From Roseovarius halotolerans (GTDB lineage Bacteria; Pseudomonadota; Alphaproteobacteria; Rhodobacterales; Rhodobacteraceae): a stretch of 64,000 nt of DNA. The stretch covers positions 372,001 to 436,000 of the forward strand of contig NZ_FWFU01000003.1 in assembly GCF_900172255.1 (NCBI RefSeq), read 5' to 3'. The translations under genes were made by a program, and so were the position numbers. Positions 47,933 through 56,637 of the stretch are shown here, piece by piece. Numbering within the stretch: position 1 is the stretch's first letter; each line of letters begins with the position of its first letter. The notes below the pieces were generated by a model. The model did no database searches. It was not told the DNA's origin and saw only the letters and a list, made by a program, of their open reading frames with translations.

Positions 47933-48485
47933 TCTCGATCACCTCGGCTTCGGTCACCACCATGTCGAGCGGCTGGTCGGTCGCCTCGAGCGGCAATGCG
48001 CCATCCTCCTGCGCACCATAGGCGAACCCGATCGCCAGCGTCGGGCGCGCCGCGCGCAGCATCTCGAGCGTGCGGTCATAGAACCCCCCGCCATAGCCCA
48101 GCCTCCCGCCGCGCCGGTCAAAGGCCACCAGCGGCACGATCACGATCTCGGGTATCATGATCTCTGCGCTGGCCGGGATCATCGCCCCGAACGGCCCGTC
48201 CTTCAGCTCGCAGCCGGGCGTCCAGCGCGCGAATGTCAGCGCCTGCCCCGGCGCTTCGATCACCGGCACGCCGACCGGCCCATGCGCCGCGGCCTCTTCC
48301 ATCGCCGCCAGCGGGTCGATTTCCGTGCGCATCGCCATGTAGCCGGCAATGGGCACGCCGCGATACCCCGCCAGCACCCCCGACAACAGCGCCGCCTCGC
48401 CCGGCCCGGACGCCTCATGCGCCGCCTTGCGCCGCGCAAACGCCGCCTTGCGCGCCGCCTGCTTGACCTCTTGCAGGGCGCTCAC
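47919..48485 (-). CDS. 5-formyltetrahydrofolate cyclo-ligase
   Basis: Encodes 188 residues. The family signature is RLGYGGGFYDRTL and the N-terminal basic segment KQAARKAAFARRKAAHE contributes to ATP binding. It recycles 5-formyl-THF to 5,10-methenyl-THF using ATP. Start overlaps the mgtE stop by 4 bases (ATGA), and the OsmC gene follows with a 14-base overlap, forming an mgtE - cyclo-ligase - osmC string. Confidence 0.93.
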   Translation of the reverse strand: MSALQEVKQAARKAAFARRKAAHEASGPGEAALLSGVLAGYRGVPIAGYMAMRTEIDPLAAMEEAAAHGPVGVPVIEAPGQALTFARWTPGCELKDGPFGAMIPASAEIMIPEIVIVPLVAFDRRGGRLGYGGGFYDRTLEMLRAARPTLAIGFAYGAQEDGALPLEATDQPLDMVVTEAEVIEIGRA

Positions 48486-49876
48486 AGCAGCACCATAGAC
48501 GCAAGGCCCAGAAAGGCGAAGAACCCGACCACATCGGTGATCGTGGTCACGAACGGCCCCGAGGCCAGCGCCGGGTCGATCCCGATCCGCGACAGGCCCA
48601 TCGGAATGACGATCCCGCCCAGCGCGGCGCAGATCTGGGTCAGAATCATCGCCAGCGCGATCACCGCCGCCAGCATCGGCACCCCGAACCAGGCCCCCGC
48701 CACCAGCGCCATCAGGAAACCGAACAACAGCCCGTTAAGCGCGCCCACCGCCACCTCGCGGCGGATGACCCTCAGCGCGTTCTGCGCCGTCAAATCGCGC
48801 GTGGCCAGCGCCCTCACGGCAACGGTCATGGTCTGGGTGCCCGCATTGCCCCCCATCGAGGCCACGATCGGCATCAGCACCGCCAGCGCGACCATCTGGT
48901 CGATCGTATCGGCGAACTGGTCGATCACCACCGAGGCCAGGATCGCCGTCAGCAGGTTCACGAACAGCCACACCGCGCGCCCCTTCGCCGTCGTCATCAC
49001 CCGGTCAGACAGGCTCGATTCGTCGCCCACACCGCCGAGGCGCAGGATGTCCTCCTCATGTTCCTCGTCCAGCACCGCCATCGCGTCGTCGATGGTGATG
49101 ACGCCGACCAGCCGGTCATCCTCGTCCACCACCGGCGCCGAGATCAGGTGATACTGGTTGAACGCATAGGCGACGTCCGCCTCGTCCTGGGTGACGGGGA
49201 TGGTGTGAAACGTCTCCTCCACCAGGTCCTTGAGCAAGACCTCGCGCCGCGAGGCCATCAGCTTGCCCAGCGTGACATTACCCACCGGGCGCAGCCGCGG
49301 ATCGACCAGGATGATGTGATAGAACTGATCCGGCAGGTCCTCCTGGTCGCGCAGATAGTCGATCGCCTCGCCGACATTCCAGTGCTCGGGCGCCATCACC
49401 ACTTCGCGCTGCATCAGGCGGCCGGCGGAGTATTCCGGATAGGTCAGCGATTTCTGCACCGCCAGGCGGTCGCCGGCCTCAAGCGCGTTCAGGATCGCTT
49501 CCTGCTCGTGATCCTCCAGGTCCTCGACCAGGTCGACCACATCGTCCGATTCAAGGTCGCGCACCGCGTCGGCCAGAACCTCGGGCGGCAACAGGCCGAT
49601 CACCTCCTGGCGCAGGCCCTCGTCCAGTTCCGACAGGATATCGCCGTCGAATTCCGAGCCGTAAAGCTCGATCAGGCGGCGCCGGTCAAAGGCGTTGATC
49701 TGTTCCAGAAGGTCGGCGATGTCGGCCGGGTGCAACTCGGCCATTTCCTTGAGCAGCAAGGCCTGATCGTCGATATCGACCGCATAGATCATCCGTGCGA
49801 CCGCCTGAGGATTGAGCGCATATGCGCTCTCCTCGCGGTCCTCCTCGGTCCCAGCCAGATGCTCGCCTTCCGCCAT
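48482..49876 (-). CDS. mgtE: Magnesium transporter MgtE
   Basis: Encodes 464 residues from the ATG at 49876. The order is MgtE N domain (MAELHPADIADLLEQINAFD), two CBS domains (HVGNVT-like and VVDEDDRLVGVITIDDAMAV), the connecting helix and five transmembrane helices with the pore motif GGNAGTQTMTV. It is a Mg2+-gated channel; cytosolic Mg2+ closes it through the CBS and N domains. A longer upstream open frame is not needed. Confidence 0.96.
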   Translation of the reverse strand: MAEGEHLAGTEEDREESAYALNPQAVARMIYAVDIDDQALLLKEMAELHPADIADLLEQINAFDRRRLIELYGSEFDGDILSELDEGLRQEVIGLLPPEVLADAVRDLESDDVVDLVEDLEDHEQEAILNALEAGDRLAVQKSLTYPEYSAGRLMQREVVMAPEHWNVGEAIDYLRDQEDLPDQFYHIILVDPRLRPVGNVTLGKLMASRREVLLKDLVEETFHTIPVTQDEADVAYAFNQYHLISAPVVDEDDRLVGVITIDDAMAVLDEEHEEDILRLGGVGDESSLSDRVMTTAKGRAVWLFVNLLTAILASVVIDQFADTIDQMVALAVLMPIVASMGGNAGTQTMTVAVRALATRDLTAQNALRVIRREVAVGALNGLLFGFLMALVAGAWFGVPMLAAVIALAMILTQICAALGGIVIPMGLSRIGIDPALASGPFVTTITDVVGFFAFLGLASMVLL

Positions 49877-50021
49877 GAGACCCTCCGCCTTTGCGCCTGA
49901 CCGCAGGAGTAATGAAGCGGCGCGCGAAAAACAATCCGCATTGCCCGATTTACCGCGCTCGCCCGCTCCCCTATCGTCCGCCCGAAACTGCCCCTCCCGG
50001 CCCAAGGCAAAAGGCGCGCCG

Positions 50022-51323
50022 ATGCCCCGCGATACCATCCTCACCGGCCATGTGCTCTCGTTTGATGCCGATCCCCTGCGCGGCCCGGCCACCGGCGCCT
50101 CGGACTGCGCGCGCCTGTCCGAGGCGGTGCTGATCCGCGACGGGCGCGTCGCCGCGACCGGCGCGCTCGCGGATCTGCGCGCGCGTGCCCCCGGCGCGAC
50201 GCTCAGGCGCCATGACGGGCACCTGATCTGCGCGGGCTTCATCGACGCCCACGCCCATTACCCGCAGACCGCGATCATCGCCAGCTGGGGCAAACGCCTG
50301 ATCGACTGGCTGAACGACTACACCTTCCCCGAGGAAATGCGCCTCTGCGATCCCGAGTACGCCGCCCGGATCGCCGAGCGCTATTTCGACCTCACGCTCT
50401 CGCACGGCACCACGACGACGGTCAGCTTCTGCACCTCGCATCCCGCCAGCGTCGATGCCTTCTTCACCGCTGCCCGCGCCCGCGGCCTGCGCGCGGCGGC
50501 TGGCAAGACCTGCATGGACCGCAACGCGCCCGCGGATCTCTGCGACAGCGCCCAAAGCGCCCATGACGACAGCGCCGCGCTGCTCGCCCGCTGGCACGGT
50601 GTCGACCGGCTCTCCTATGTGATCACCCCGCGCTTCGCCCCCACCTCCAGCGCCGCGCAGCTCGATGCGCTCGGCGCGCTCTGGGCGGCGCATCCCGATT
50701 GCCTGATGCAGACCCATCTGAGCGAACAGACCGAGGAAATCGCCTGGGTGAAACGGCTCTTCCCAAAGGCGCGCGACTATCTCGATGTCTATGAAAGCCA
50801 CGGGCTCCTCGGCGAACGCGCGCTCTTTGGCCACGCCATCCACCTCGCGCCCCGCGAAACCGCCCGCCTCGCCGAATCCGGCGCCGCGCTCGTGCACTGC
50901 CCGACCTCCAACAGCTTCATCGGCTCGGGCCTCTTCGATATCGACCAGCGGCTCGCCGAAGGCCAGCGGATCGGCCTTGCCACCGATACCGGCGGCGGCT
51001 CCAGCTTCTCGATGCTGCGCACGATGGCCGCCGCCTACGAGATCGCGCAGCTCACCGGCACCGCGCTCCATCCCGCCCAGCTTCTTTGGCTCGCGACCGG
51101 CGCCGGCGCCGCCGCGCTCCACATGCAGGGCCACATCGGCAATATCGCACCCGGCATGGAGGCCGACATCGTCATCCTCGACCTCGCCTCGACCCCCGCC
51201 ATCGCCCAGCGCCACGCCCGCGCCGATGACATCTGGGAAGCGATCTTCCCCACCATCATGATGGGCGACGACCGCGCCATCCGCGCCGTCCTCGTCGCCG
51301 GTGAACCCGTCCCTTCGGCCTGA
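50022..51323 (+). CDS. guaD: Guanine deaminase
   Basis: Encodes 433 residues. Amidohydrolase metal ligands are in GFIDAHAHYPQ (HxH), the His in QTHLSEQ, GHAIHLAP and the Asp in LATDTGGGSSFSMLRTM. The GFIDAHAHYPQTAIIASWGK region is diagnostic of guanine deaminase, which converts guanine to xanthine. It is divergent from mgtE, with about 145 bases between. A dispersed hairpin repeat follows its stop. Confidence 0.93.
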   Translation: MPRDTILTGHVLSFDADPLRGPATGASDCARLSEAVLIRDGRVAATGALADLRARAPGATLRRHDGHLICAGFIDAHAHYPQTAIIASWGKRLIDWLNDYTFPEEMRLCDPEYAARIAERYFDLTLSHGTTTTVSFCTSHPASVDAFFTAARARGLRAAAGKTCMDRNAPADLCDSAQSAHDDSAALLARWHGVDRLSYVITPRFAPTSSAAQLDALGALWAAHPDCLMQTHLSEQTEEIAWVKRLFPKARDYLDVYESHGLLGERALFGHAIHLAPRETARLAESGAALVHCPTSNSFIGSGLFDIDQRLAEGQRIGLATDTGGGSSFSMLRTMAAAYEIAQLTGTALHPAQLLWLATGAGAAALHMQGHIGNIAPGMEADIVILDLASTPAIAQRHARADDIWEAIFPTIMMGDDRAIRAVLVAGEPVPSA

Positions 51324-51332
51324 ACGCCCCGC

Positions 51333-51397
51333 CCTTCATCGTTCTCGCAATACTCCGGAGGAGTCGCCGCCTGCGGCGACGGGGGCAGCGCCCCCAT
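51333..51397. repeat. Dispersed hairpin repeat, copy 2
   Basis: Begins CCTTCATCGTTCTCGCAATA, then CTCCGGAGGAG, the hairpin GTCGCCGCCTGCGGCGAC and the tail hairpin GGGGGCAGCGCCCCC. It lies between the convergent guaD and CAP-domain genes, 10 bases after the guaD stop. Same head and tail design as copies at 28531 and 56514. Confidence 0.6.
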
Positions 51398-51403
51398 TCA
51401 CCC

Positions 51404-51844
51404 TCAGCAGCCCGCGCGCCCCAGGACCATCACCCACAGGTTCCCCGGCCCGCGCACCAGCGCGAACTCCCGCGCCTCGCGCGACAGCATGTTGCGCCGA
51501 TGCCCCTGCGACCCCATCCAGCCACGCAACACCGCCTCAAGACTGCCCTGCCCCTTGGCCAGGTTCTCGGCGACAAAGCAATACCGGTATCCCGCCCGGC
51601 GCGCCCTGACGCCCACCTGGCTGCCATCCGATCCCTCATGGCTGAAGGCGCCGCGCGCCGCCAGGTCGCGCGCATGTGCCGCCGCGGCCGCTTTCAGCTT
51701 GGCCGAAGGCGTCACCGCCCCCGCCCCGGCCTCTGCCCGCACCTTATTGAGCCAGCTTCGCGCCGCATCGCTCAGATCGTCCATCTGCGCATGGGCCGCA
51801 CCGGTCATCATCACCCAGGTCAACGCAATCAGCAGGTATCGCAT
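51404..51844 (-). CDS. CAP/SCP-domain secreted protein
   Basis: Encodes 146 residues from the ATG at 51844, with AAGGGG upstream. A signal peptide (LLIALTWVMMTGAAHA) precedes a bacterial CAP domain: LNKVRAEAGAGAV, the His in AAAHARDLAARGAFSHEGSDG, and GWMGSQGHRRNML with the second His. Bacterial CAP proteins are secreted and of uncertain activity. Convergent with guaD. Confidence 0.88.
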   Translation of the reverse strand: MRYLLIALTWVMMTGAAHAQMDDLSDAARSWLNKVRAEAGAGAVTPSAKLKAAAAAHARDLAARGAFSHEGSDGSQVGVRARRAGYRYCFVAENLAKGQGSLEAVLRGWMGSQGHRRNMLSREAREFALVRGPGNLWVMVLGRAGC

Positions 51845-51874
51845 GACATCCCCTTTCCCGTAACCGAACACCGC

Positions 51875-52660
51875 TCAGAGATCCGCCAGCAACGCCAGCG
51901 CCGCTTCATGCTGCGCGCGCCCTGCGGCGGCCAGCACCCGGCCGCCCTCACGCGCCGGGCCGCCGCGCCAGTCGGTCACGATGCCGCCCGCCGCCTCGAT
52001 CACGGCAATCGGCGCCTGGATGTCATATGAATTGAGCCCCGCCTCGATCACGAGGTCGATTTGCCCCGCCGCCAGCAGCGCATAGGCATAGCAATCCATC
52101 CCGTAGCGCACCAGCCGCACCGACTCCGCCACCCGGCGGAACGCCGCGCCCTCACTGTCGGAGCCGACCTCGGGAAAGGTGGTGAACAGGATCGCCTCGG
52201 ACAGGGGCCGCTCGCCGCGCACGCCAAGCGCGCATTCCCCCTGCGGCCCGACCATGCGTGCATGTCCGAAACCACCCTCGAAACGCTCGCCGATATACGG
52301 TTGGTCGATCAAACCATAGACCGGGCCGCTCGCATCGCTCAGCGCGATCAGCACACCCCATGTGGGCGTGCCCGACATGAACCCGCGCGTGCCATCCACC
52401 GGGTCGACCACCCAGGTCAGGCCGCTCTGGCCCGGCCGCGTGCCGAATTCCTCGCCGATCAGAGCATCCTGCGGCCGCTCGGCCTCGAGCACCTCCAGTA
52501 TCGCGCGCTCCCCGGCCCGATCCGCCGCCGTCACCGGGTCGAACCCCGCAACGGCCTTGTTCTCGGCCACCAGCGCGCCCGAGCGGAAATACGGCAGAAC
52601 CGCAGCCCGCGCGGCATCTGCCATCGCGTGGGCTGTGGCTATGATATTGTCATGATCCAT
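51875..52660 (-). CDS. hisN: Inositol-monophosphatase-family phosphatase, probably histidinol-phosphatase
   Basis: Encodes 261 residues from the ATG at 52660. Metal and phosphate motifs are ALIGEEFGT, WVVDPVDGTRGFMSG and the C-terminal NSYDIQAPIAVIEAAGG. The closest pattern is the HisN group that completes the histidinol-phosphate step in alphaproteobacteria; a plain inositol or 3'(2')-bisphosphate phosphatase is the alternative. It lies 61 bases downstream of the XRE regulator gene. Confidence 0.85.
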   Translation of the reverse strand: MDHDNIIATAHAMADAARAAVLPYFRSGALVAENKAVAGFDPVTAADRAGERAILEVLEAERPQDALIGEEFGTRPGQSGLTWVVDPVDGTRGFMSGTPTWGVLIALSDASGPVYGLIDQPYIGERFEGGFGHARMVGPQGECALGVRGERPLSEAILFTTFPEVGSDSEGAAFRRVAESVRLVRYGMDCYAYALLAAGQIDLVIEAGLNSYDIQAPIAVIEAAGGIVTDWRGGPAREGGRVLAAAGRAQHEAALALLADL

Positions 52661-52721
52661 GTTCCGGGCCGCCTTCCCATGCCACATCCTGCGTCATGGG
52701 TAGACCGCCCGGCAGTCAGGC

Positions 52722-53093
52722 TCAAGCAACGTCGCTCAGAACCCTTGCAAGATCGAACAGGCGACGCCGCTGGTTCTCGGGGATCGCGTAATAGGAGCGC
52801 ACCAGATCCAGCGCCTCCTTGTCCCCCAGCAGGTCGGCTGGCACCTTGTCGCCCACCTGACGCTGGCCATTCTCGCTCTCGAGACCCTCGAAGAAAAAGC
52901 TGATCTCGACTCCCAGCGCATCGGCGATATCCCAAAGGCGCGACGCACTGACCCGGTTCGCACCGGTTTCGTATTTCTGAATTTGCTGAAATTTAATTCC
53001 GACGCTTTCGGCAAGCTGCTGCTGTGTCATTCCGACCAGCCAACGGCGATGACGAATACGCTTGCCGACATGCACATCAACGGGGTGCGGCAT
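52722..53093 (-). CDS. XRE-family transcriptional regulator
   Basis: Encodes 123 residues. The helix-turn-helix is GMTQQQLAESVGIKFQQIQKYE with NRVSASRLWDIADALGV, followed by a short C-terminal region (LVRSYYAIPENQRRRLFDLARVL). This short form, without a ligand domain, is highly conserved in Rhodobacterales and probably controls a small chromosomal regulon; targets cannot be inferred. Its start faces about 310 bases of AT-richer intergenic DNA. Confidence 0.92.
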   Translation of the reverse strand: MPHPVDVHVGKRIRHRRWLVGMTQQQLAESVGIKFQQIQKYETGANRVSASRLWDIADALGVEISFFFEGLESENGQRQVGDKVPADLLGDKEALDLVRSYYAIPENQRRRLFDLARVLSDVA

Positions 53094-53404
53094 TAGACTT
53101 TCCTTCCCTGATCATCGGCTCCCGGCAATCCTGAAATCTGATTGCCTCATACGAAGCCGGATACAATTATTAACGAACGCCGTGCATCCCATGCAGCGCG
53201 GCTCAAAGGTAGCATCGTCAAGGGAAAACACAAGAACGAACACTAATCCTTTACGTGACCTTGACCTCTCACGCTCAATCTAAGCGATTGCCGGGATTGA
53301 GACCTTTCCTATACAACCTCTGCTGGCAGTTTGACAAGCCATCACAGTTTCCCTCTGCACAAACAGGGGCTTGCGGGGTATCCCACAAGCTGCATCATGG
53401 TGCC
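53094..53404. other. Intergenic region between XRE and quinone oxidoreductase genes
   Basis: Divergent promoter region of lower G+C than its surroundings. It contains the direct repeat TGACCTTGACCT at 53256-53267 and a small inverted repeat, CTCAATC and GATTGAG, at 53274-53301. The reading frame of the oxidoreductase is open from 53255 but codons there look non-coding. No RNA gene was recognised. Confidence 0.5.
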
Positions 53405-54400
53405 ATGCGTGCTTTTCACATTGATTCGCCCGGCGCTGCCCCTGTGCTGCGTGAAATTCCAGCCCCGATTCCCGCCCCCGGCGAGCTCTGCCTGCGCATC
53501 GGCGCCTGTGGGCTGAACTTCGCCGACCTGCTGATGATCAGCGGCGATTATCAGGATACGCCGCCCGCTCCCTTCACCCTCGGGATGGAAGTGGCGGGGG
53601 TTGTCGAGTCGCTCGGTGAACCGCTCCCCGCGCAAGGCACCGCCGACGCCGCCCCGCGCCCCCTGCCCGCCATCGGCAGCCGCGTCGCGGTCTTCGGCGG
53701 TCAGGGCGGGCTGGCCGAACAGGGCTGCTTTCCCGCCGACCGCGCCGTCGTCATTCCCGATTCCATGAGCGACACCGACGCCGCCGCCTTTCAGATCGCC
53801 TATGGCACCAGCCATGTCGCCCTCGATCACAAGGCCCGCCTGCAACCGGGCGAAACCCTTCTGGTGCTCGGCGCGGCGGGGGGCGTCGGCCTTACCGCCG
53901 TCGAGATCGGCAAGCTGATGGGCGCGCGCGTGATCGCCTGCGCGCGCGGTGCCGACAAGCTCGAGATCGCCCGCAAGGCCGGCGCCGACCACCTGATCGA
54001 TGCCAGGACCGATGACATCCGCGCCGCCTGCAAGGACCTCGGCGGGGTCGATGTGGTCTATGACCCGGTCGGCGGCGACCAGTTCGACGCCGCCTTTCGC
54101 GCCTGCAACCCCGAGGCGCGCATCCTCACCATCGGCTTTGCCAGCGGCACCGTGCCCCTGATCAAGGCCAATCATCTGCTGGTCAAGAACCTCAGCGTGA
54201 TGGGGCTCTATTGGGGCGGTTATCTCAGGTTCCGCCCCGCGGTCGTCACCGACAGCATGGCGCAGTTGCTGCGCTGGTACGAGGCCGGGCGCATCAAGCC
54301 CCATGTCAGCCACGTTCTGCCGCTCGAACGCGCCGCCGAGGCGCTCGACCTGCTGCGCCAGCGCAAATCGACCGGCAAGGTCGTGGTCACGCCGCGTTGA
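53405..54400 (+). CDS. NADPH:quinone oxidoreductase-like, zinc-free medium-chain dehydrogenase
   Basis: Encodes 331 residues from the ATG at 53405. GroES-like N-terminal domain with GACGLNFADLLMISGDYQ, then a Rossmann domain with LGAAGGVGLTAVEIGKLMGA for NADPH. Zinc-binding cysteines of alcohol dehydrogenases are missing, which matches the quinone oxidoreductase/crotonyl-like branch. It reduces quinones or activated alkenes in the cytoplasm. Its last 14 bases overlap the convergent LysR gene. Confidence 0.9.
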   Translation: MRAFHIDSPGAAPVLREIPAPIPAPGELCLRIGACGLNFADLLMISGDYQDTPPAPFTLGMEVAGVVESLGEPLPAQGTADAAPRPLPAIGSRVAVFGGQGGLAEQGCFPADRAVVIPDSMSDTDAAAFQIAYGTSHVALDHKARLQPGETLLVLGAAGGVGLTAVEIGKLMGARVIACARGADKLEIARKAGADHLIDARTDDIRAACKDLGGVDVVYDPVGGDQFDAAFRACNPEARILTIGFASGTVPLIKANHLLVKNLSVMGLYWGGYLRFRPAVVTDSMAQLLRWYEAGRIKPHVSHVLPLERAAEALDLLRQRKSTGKVVVTPR

Positions 54401-55268
54401 TATTCACCGCCGTAGCCGGGCGCAGCGCGCCGTAACCCTGGCGCAGCAGCCCCGCCATCTGCTCAAGCAGCTCGTCGCGCCCGCCGCGCATGTAAAGGTT
54501 GATCTTCTGCACCCCCAGGTCGGGCAGCGTGCCCCCCGGCGCGATCGCCTCCAGATGCGGCGGGATGCTGTCCTCGAGCAAGGCGCCCACCGCCAGGTCG
54601 GCGCTGGTCAGCGCCTCGATGGTGCGCTCCTCGGTCGATTCCACCGCCATTTCCCAGTCGATCCCGGCCTCCTCCAACCGGCGCAATACGATCGGGCGAA
54701 AGATGCAATAGGTGCAAAAGGCCAGCCGCAGGGGCCGCTTCTTCCAGGCCAGCCCGTCACGCGCCCCGACCCAGCGCAAGGGCATCTCGGTCAGCGTCTC
54801 GCCCCCCGCGCCCAGGCCCTCTTCCGTGGTCACGATCAGGTCCGCCTCGCCCTTCTGCAATGCCGCGCGCAGCGCCACCGTGCTCGACGATTTCAGATGC
54901 ACCTTCACCCTCGGAAAGGCCGCGTTGAAGGTCTTCAGCACCCGTGGCACCACCGGGTAGACCACGTCATGCGGGACCCCGATGACGATCTCGCCCTCAT
55001 AGCTCTCCTCGGTCAGGCGCCCCACCACCTCGTCGTTCATCTCGAGGATCCGGCGCGCATAGCCCAGCAATTGCTCGCCCGCTGCCGTCAGCGCGACGGC
55101 GCGGTTGCCCCGGTCCAGCAGGGTCAGCCCCAACAGTTCCTCCAGCCGCTTGATCTGCATCGACACCGCCGACTGGGTCAGGTGCAGCATCCCGGCCGCG
55201 CGGGTGACGCCGCCGCAATCGGCCACCGCCACGAATGATCGCAGGGTCGTCATGTCCAGATTTCGCAT
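54387..55268 (-). CDS. LysR-family transcriptional regulator
   Basis: Encodes 293 residues from the ATG at 55268, with AAAGGTGAT upstream. The winged helix-turn-helix has MTTLRSFVAVADCGGVTRAA and HLTQSAVSMQIKRLEELLG. A periplasmic-binding-like effector domain follows (GEIVIGVPHDVVYPVVPRVL). Divergent from the DUF1127 gene and convergent, with overlap, to the oxidoreductase gene; either may be a target. Confidence 0.93.
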   Translation of the reverse strand: MRNLDMTTLRSFVAVADCGGVTRAAGMLHLTQSAVSMQIKRLEELLGLTLLDRGNRAVALTAAGEQLLGYARRILEMNDEVVGRLTEESYEGEIVIGVPHDVVYPVVPRVLKTFNAAFPRVKVHLKSSSTVALRAALQKGEADLIVTTEEGLGAGGETLTEMPLRWVGARDGLAWKKRPLRLAFCTYCIFRPIVLRRLEEAGIDWEMAVESTEERTIEALTSADLAVGALLEDSIPPHLEAIAPGGTLPDLGVQKINLYMRGGRDELLEQMAGLLRQGYGALRPATAVNINAA

Positions 55269-55301
55269 GGCATCACCTTTCTTGATGGGTGGGACAACAA
55301 A

Positions 55302-55318
55302 CATTCGTTTTCAAAATG
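55302..55318. promoter_or_regulatory. Candidate LysR-type operator
   Basis: CATTCGTTTTCAAAATG is an imperfect dyad containing the T-N11-A pattern typical of LysR-family binding sites, 34 bases upstream of the LysR start in the divergent region shared with the DUF1127 gene. Autoregulation is plausible but unproved. Confidence 0.3.
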
Positions 55319-55393
55319 ACAAACCCTGCGCCATATATCAACATGTAAAATATGAACGCGCAAATCCATCACGAACAGGAAAGGGCAAAGCTC

Positions 55394-55606
55394 ATGGCAT
55401 TCCTCACACTGCCCCGTCTCACCGCCACCCGTTCCCGCCGCAGCACGGCCTCGCTGCGCGACCTCCTCGCGCTCTATCGCGAGCGCCGCCAGCTGGCGCG
55501 GCTCGATACCCGTGCGCTGCGCGATATCGGCCTCGACCACCTCAGCGCCGATGCGGAATCGCGCCGCCCGCTCTGGGACGTGCCTGCGCACTGGCATCAA
55601 GACTGA
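55394..55606 (+). CDS. DUF1127-family small protein
   Basis: Encodes 70 residues from the ATG at 55394, chosen for the AGGAAAGG site upstream; an earlier ATG at 55352 has none. The signature is the Arg-rich RERRQLARLDTRALRDIGLD. DUF1127 proteins bind RNA in some alphaproteobacteria and affect small RNA turnover and phosphate/carbon metabolism. A terminator-like hairpin follows. Divergent from the LysR gene. Confidence 0.88.
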   Translation: MAFLTLPRLTATRSRRSTASLRDLLALYRERRQLARLDTRALRDIGLDHLSADAESRRPLWDVPAHWHQD

Positions 55607-55672
55607 GTGATTCCGCAGTCTTCGGCACCGGTAATGCTTGAAAAAAGCCCTGCCCTCACCGATATTATCCTC

Positions 55673-55693
55673 AAAGCCCCAGACCGGGGCTTT
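55673..55693 (+). terminator. Terminator-like hairpin after the DUF1127 gene
   Basis: AAAGCCCC and GGGGCTTT form a perfect 8-base stem with a 5-base loop, ending in TTT, 67 bases downstream of the DUF1127 stop and 24 bases before the BI-1 gene. Confidence 0.6.
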
Positions 55694-55717
55694 CTGGTTC
55701 ACATGTCGGAGGAATGA

Positions 55718-56437
55718 ATGGCAGAGTTTGAAACAATCCGGACGGGGGCAGGCGCCCGTTCCGCCCAGATTGACGCGGGACTTCGCGCCCATATGAACAA
55801 GGTCTACGGCACCATGTCCGTGGGCATGTTGCTGACCTTCGCCGCGGCCTGGGCCGTGGGCACGAACGAGGCGCTGTTCGCAACCCTGTTCACCGGGATC
55901 ACCCGCTGGATCGTCATGTTCGCACCGCTGATCATGGTCTTCGCCTTCAGCGCAATGATCAACAAGTTCTCGGCGGCCGCCGCACAGCTTTTCTTCTACG
56001 CCTTCGCGGCCGTGATGGGCGTATCCATCAGCTATATCTTCGTGGTCTTCACGGACTACTCCATCGCCCAGGTCTTCCTGATCACGGCGGTCGCCTTCGC
56101 GGGCCTGTCGCTCTGGGGCTACACCACGAAAAAGGACATCTCCGGCTGGGGCAGCTTCCTCATCATGGGGCTGATCGGCCTGATCGTGGCCTCTATCGTG
56201 AATATCTTCCTCGGCTCGCCCGCGATCATGTTCGCGATCTCGATCATCGGCGTGCTGATCTTCGCAGGCCTCACCGCCTATGACACGCAGGACATCAAGA
56301 ACGACTATCTCGCCCATGCCCATCACGGCGACAGCGAATGGCTCGGCAAATCCGCGATCATGGGCGCGCTGCGCCTCTACCTGGACTTCATCAACATGTT
56401 CATCATGCTGCTGAACCTCCTGGGCGCACGCGAATAA
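55718..56437 (+). CDS. Bax inhibitor-1 (YccA/BI-1)-family membrane protein
   Basis: Encodes 239 residues with a strong GGAGGA upstream. Seven transmembrane helices, with the family's HMNKVYGTMSVGMLLTF start and the C-terminal pH-sensing-type Asp pair region ITAYDTQDIKNDY (here LTAYDTQDIKNDY) before LRLYLDFINMFIMLLNLLG. Members are Ca2+ leak channels or modulators of FtsH in bacteria. Ends with a clear terminator. Confidence 0.95.
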   Translation: MAEFETIRTGAGARSAQIDAGLRAHMNKVYGTMSVGMLLTFAAAWAVGTNEALFATLFTGITRWIVMFAPLIMVFAFSAMINKFSAAAAQLFFYAFAAVMGVSISYIFVVFTDYSIAQVFLITAVAFAGLSLWGYTTKKDISGWGSFLIMGLIGLIVASIVNIFLGSPAIMFAISIIGVLIFAGLTAYDTQDIKNDYLAHAHHGDSEWLGKSAIMGALRLYLDFINMFIMLLNLLGARE

Positions 56438-56463
56438 CCTTTCGCATCAGACAACACAGCCAG

Positions 56464-56491
56464 GGGCCGGTCACTGCGACCGGCCCTTTTT
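56464..56491 (+). terminator. Rho-independent terminator of the BI-1 gene
   Basis: GGGCCGGTC and GACCGGCCC pair perfectly across a 5-base loop, followed by TTTTT. Positioned 27 bases after the stop codon. Confidence 0.9.
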
Positions 56492-56513
56492 CGTGGGGCC
56501 CGCCCCTTCATCT

Positions 56514-56575
56514 GGCCGCAAATACCTCGGGGGGTCCGGGGGGCCGGCCCCCCGGCCTTTCCCCGTCAACACCCC
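56514..56575. repeat. Dispersed hairpin repeat, copy 3
   Basis: Begins CCTTCATCTGGCCGCAAATA, then CCTCGGGGGGTCC and the GC hairpin GGGGGGCCGGCCCCCC. Lies just after the BI-1 terminator and before the convergent rpmG terminator. The head matches the copies at 28531 and 51333; the tail is a shorter, pure GC hairpin. Confidence 0.55.
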
Positions 56576-56584
56576 CCGGAATCA

Positions 56585-56614
56585 AAAAGGCCGCGCCCTG
56601 ACGGCACGGCCTTC
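56585..56614 (-). terminator. Rho-independent terminator of rpmG
   Basis: On the minus strand AGGCCGTGCC and the opposing GGGCGCGGCCT form an imperfect GC stem followed by TTTTT. It begins about 25 bases after the rpmG stop codon. Confidence 0.8.
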
Positions 56615-56637
56615 TGACTCTGCAGGTCGGCGCGATC

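Noticed and set aside
53094..53404. Small RNA or phage attachment site in the XRE upstream region
   Set aside because: Only short repeats are visible, there is no tRNA, integrase or terminator with a U-tract, and the XRE gene has no prophage neighbours.
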